A DNA stretch of 64,000 nt, taken from NCBI GenBank assembly GCA_030430845.1, contig JAUIKE010000010.1, positions 20,896-84,895 on the forward strand, written 5' to 3'. Below the pieces are notes generated by a model that was not told the DNA's origin, did not search any database, and worked only from the letters and a program-made list of their open reading frames with translations. The stretch is from Bacteroidia bacterium (lineage in GTDB: Bacteria; Bacteroidota; Bacteroidia; Chitinophagales; Saprospiraceae). This document shows, piece after piece, positions 62,281 to 64,000 of the stretch (positions within the stretch are counted from its first letter, which is position 1; every line of letters starts with the position of its first letter). Made by a program: the position numbers and the translations under genes.

Positions 62281-64000
62281 ATGAAAAAAAGTTTGCAGTC
62301 CATACTTGGTTTTTTTATCCTTAGCACTATACTACTAGTGCTGCCGGGCTGCATTTCTCAAAAAAAGTTGGACCAATTCAGACAGCAGCATACGACTGCC
62401 ACCTTATTTGAGTATAGCTATGGCAATAAAACTTACCTCGCTGCGGTGAAGCTTGACTTTCAGGCAGTCGACAAAGCTCCCGGGGCAATGTTCTCCAAAC
62501 CACTTTTAGATGAAACTTCATCTATAGACTTAAATAATTTTGAGGAGCCTGCGGTGGAGGTCGTAATCTCTCCGCCGGTTTTTATGAAAAAACAGCATCA
62601 GGGAAAAATAAAGCTGCAGCTCAATGAAAAAAATATCCTGGCCTCTAAAGGTCTTCAGGTAGATTTGGGAGCTGAACTCATTCAGGTGGATGAAATCCGT
62701 CAATTGTTTTTCCGAATAGATAAAAAGACGGCTTCAAAACGGGAAACCTTCAAGCTAAACCTGGACCTTGTTGATGAAAAAGGCCGAAAATTGGAGTCAG
62801 ATATTTTGTCTTACAAGCGATTCCTGGATATTACGCTTCCCAAGCCGGAAAGAATAATACCTGAAAAATGCCCTGAAAAAAGATTTACCATCCACTTTTC
62901 AAGTAAAACAGATGATGAAATCTTTAATGTTCTAATGAAGAATGACACTTTAGGAGTATTTTTTATAGATCCTGATGGGAAAGTGAAGGTCAATATTTGT
63001 GAAGAACTCTTGCCGATCACTTATTCGTTTGTTATTGAAGCAGAAACTTTTAAGACCAAGCAGGTCAGCATCAGATTTGAAGAGCAGGAGCCCGAAATTT
63101 TTATTGAGCTCGAAGCAAAAGAAGATGCCCAGTCAAATCTGGAGGTCGATGATGATGGAGATGGTCTGGTAGGAGAGCAAGACCGATGCCCTCAATTACC
63201 AGGCCCTGCTTCCAATGGCGGCTGCCCCACAGATTATGACAAGGATGGCGTATTCGACCCTCAGGATCAATGCCCTAATCAACCTGGCCCGGCCCACAAC
63301 AATGGGTGTCCGCTACGTACGGAAATAGATGGAAATAAGACTGTTCCTGATAATGTTGAAACGCCGGATGACTTGATCGAGGATACTTTTTGGGAAGCTA
63401 TCAAAAGCAGTGATGTTCCTTCTGATTTTGAAAATTATCTCAATCAGTACCCGGATGGAAAGTACGTACAGCAGGCGCAGGAGCGACTGCAGGACAGTTA
63501 TACCAAAATAGCCAGGGGGCTGATGAGCATTCTGATCCCGGATACCATGGAGCTAAATGTGCCCGAAATCATCACCGTGATGATCTCTGGTGATACGAGC
63601 CTGGCTACACGCGGACGGGTGATCGACGAATTCCTGGATCAGCAGGAATTACCCCCATCTGATATTCCCAAAGTACGAGATGAACTCATCAAGATCACTG
63701 AGATCATGAGAGCGGAACTGCGTGACCCCAGTCCACCCAACAACCGTAATTTTTTCATAGATCCGCCCGGTCAGCGAGAACAAAAAGTGGATCTGTACGG
63801 AGAAGAACCAACCATCTGGAACTGGACCGTTACCCCGCTTCAGAAAGGCGAGCATCAATTGAATTTGATCGTATACATCATTTTTGACCAGAATGGGAAA
63901 GAAGTACCCAAAGAAGAATTACAGATCTTTAAAATAGACATCATTGTAAAACAGACTTTTTTAGAGAAAAACTGGATTTGGATGGCAGGAGGAGGGCTTG
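62281..64000 (+). CDS. calcium-binding-repeat lipoprotein, C-terminus cut by window edge
   Basis: 573 codons seen, frame still open at the end. ATG at 62281, lipobox LLVLPGCISQ (Cys22). Residues about 30-285 are beta-rich and not recognised. Thrombospondin type 3-like repeats follow (about 286-343: VDDDGDGLVGEQDRCPQLPG, then TDYDKDGVFDPQDQCPNQPG), which bind calcium. Then a helical region (WEAIKSSDVPSDFENYLNQYPDG, a TPR-like Tyr/Pro pattern) and a beta-sandwich with W-x-W-x-V-x-P and GEHQLNLIVYI. The last visible residues (WIWMAGGGL) look like the start of a membrane segment. Probably an envelope protein that displays a sensing or binding domain. Confidence 0.75.
   Translation, partial: MKKSLQSILGFFILSTILLVLPGCISQKKLDQFRQQHTTATLFEYSYGNKTYLAAVKLDFQAVDKAPGAMFSKPLLDETSSIDLNNFEEPAVEVVISPPVFMKKQHQGKIKLQLNEKNILASKGLQVDLGAELIQVDEIRQLFFRIDKKTASKRETFKLNLDLVDEKGRKLESDILSYKRFLDITLPKPERIIPEKCPEKRFTIHFSSKTDDEIFNVLMKNDTLGVFFIDPDGKVKVNICEELLPITYSFVIEAETFKTKQVSIRFEEQEPEIFIELEAKEDAQSNLEVDDDGDGLVGEQDRCPQLPGPASNGGCPTDYDKDGVFDPQDQCPNQPGPAHNNGCPLRTEIDGNKTVPDNVETPDDLIEDTFWEAIKSSDVPSDFENYLNQYPDGKYVQQAQERLQDSYTKIARGLMSILIPDTMELNVPEIITVMISGDTSLATRGRVIDEFLDQQELPPSDIPKVRDELIKITEIMRAELRDPSPPNNRNFFIDPPGQREQKVDLYGEEPTIWNWTVTPLQKGEHQLNLIVYIIFDQNGKEVPKEELQIFKIDIIVKQTFLEKNWIWMAGGGL

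Noticed and set aside
1..64000. tRNA, rRNA, tmRNA, RNase P or other known RNA genes
   Set aside because: Searched by eye for cloverleaf T-loops and known cores; the GGCTCGAACCC-like match near 40880 is inside asnS coding sequence.

Overview
The window comes from a member of the Bacteroidota, most likely a marine or sludge saprospiral (Saprospiraceae/Lewinella-like) bacterium. The evidence is type IX secretion (T9SS) C-terminal sorting domains on two very large exported proteins, promoter -7 boxes of the Bacteroidota form TAnnTTTG, few Shine-Dalgarno sequences, GH97/GH127/GH43 carbohydrate enzymes, TonB receptor architecture, and protein relationships recognised by eye. This is a chromosomal, mostly housekeeping region. 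No phage, plasmid, rRNA, tRNA, CRISPR array or intact insertion sequence was seen.

Layout. 1-6 kb: shikimate genes aroB (cut by the left edge) and aroA around phoH, a SAM hydroxide adenosyltransferase and a small monooxygenase-fold protein. 5.8-15.2 kb: OmpA-like protein, glutaryl-CoA dehydrogenase, folB, a large SF1 helicase with a nuclease-like tail, a radical SAM protein, a DUF4197 lipoprotein and 3-hydroxyacyl-CoA dehydrogenase. 15.4-22 kb: secreted M36 metalloprotease, rlmB, S24 repressor, GNAT. 22.4-30 kb: double GH43, GH97, aspartyl protease, an AraC remnant, a class V aminotransferase. 30-44 kb: ftsK, a GNAT-like protein, a helical protein, a giant T9SS protein, asnS, MBL hydrolase, DCC protein, radA. 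44-52 kb: Bax-inhibitor family, nitrilase, two tandem BetR-type regulators divergent from a TonB receptor, flavin reductase. 52.5-64 kb: alpha/beta hydrolase, GH127, esterase, GH13, SCO1, small lipoprotein, thiolase, and a calcium-binding-repeat lipoprotein cut by the right edge. The CAZymes suggest uptake and breakdown of arabinose-, galactose- and glucose-containing polymers. Thiolase, 3-hydroxyacyl-CoA dehydrogenase and glutaryl-CoA dehydrogenase fit aromatic/lysine or fatty-acid catabolism.

The most unusual content lies between genes. The intergenic DNA is full of palindromes of several distinct kinds: (A) 120-220 bp multi-hairpin elements with insertion-sequence-like terminal inverted repeats and a conserved core whose arms differ between copies but stay paired; (B) a 200 bp family found twice, both times between convergent genes; (C) a 115 bp family found three times; (D) a 200 bp cloverleaf-like element; and at least nine long, mostly gene-specific palindromes that contain the stop codon of the neighbouring gene. 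A further stretch at 39.09-39.36 kb holds five diverged tandem units ending in an intrinsic terminator, preceded by a -7 box: a candidate repeat-containing non-coding RNA.

All calls rest on reading the sequence and on remembered family motifs. No database search was run.
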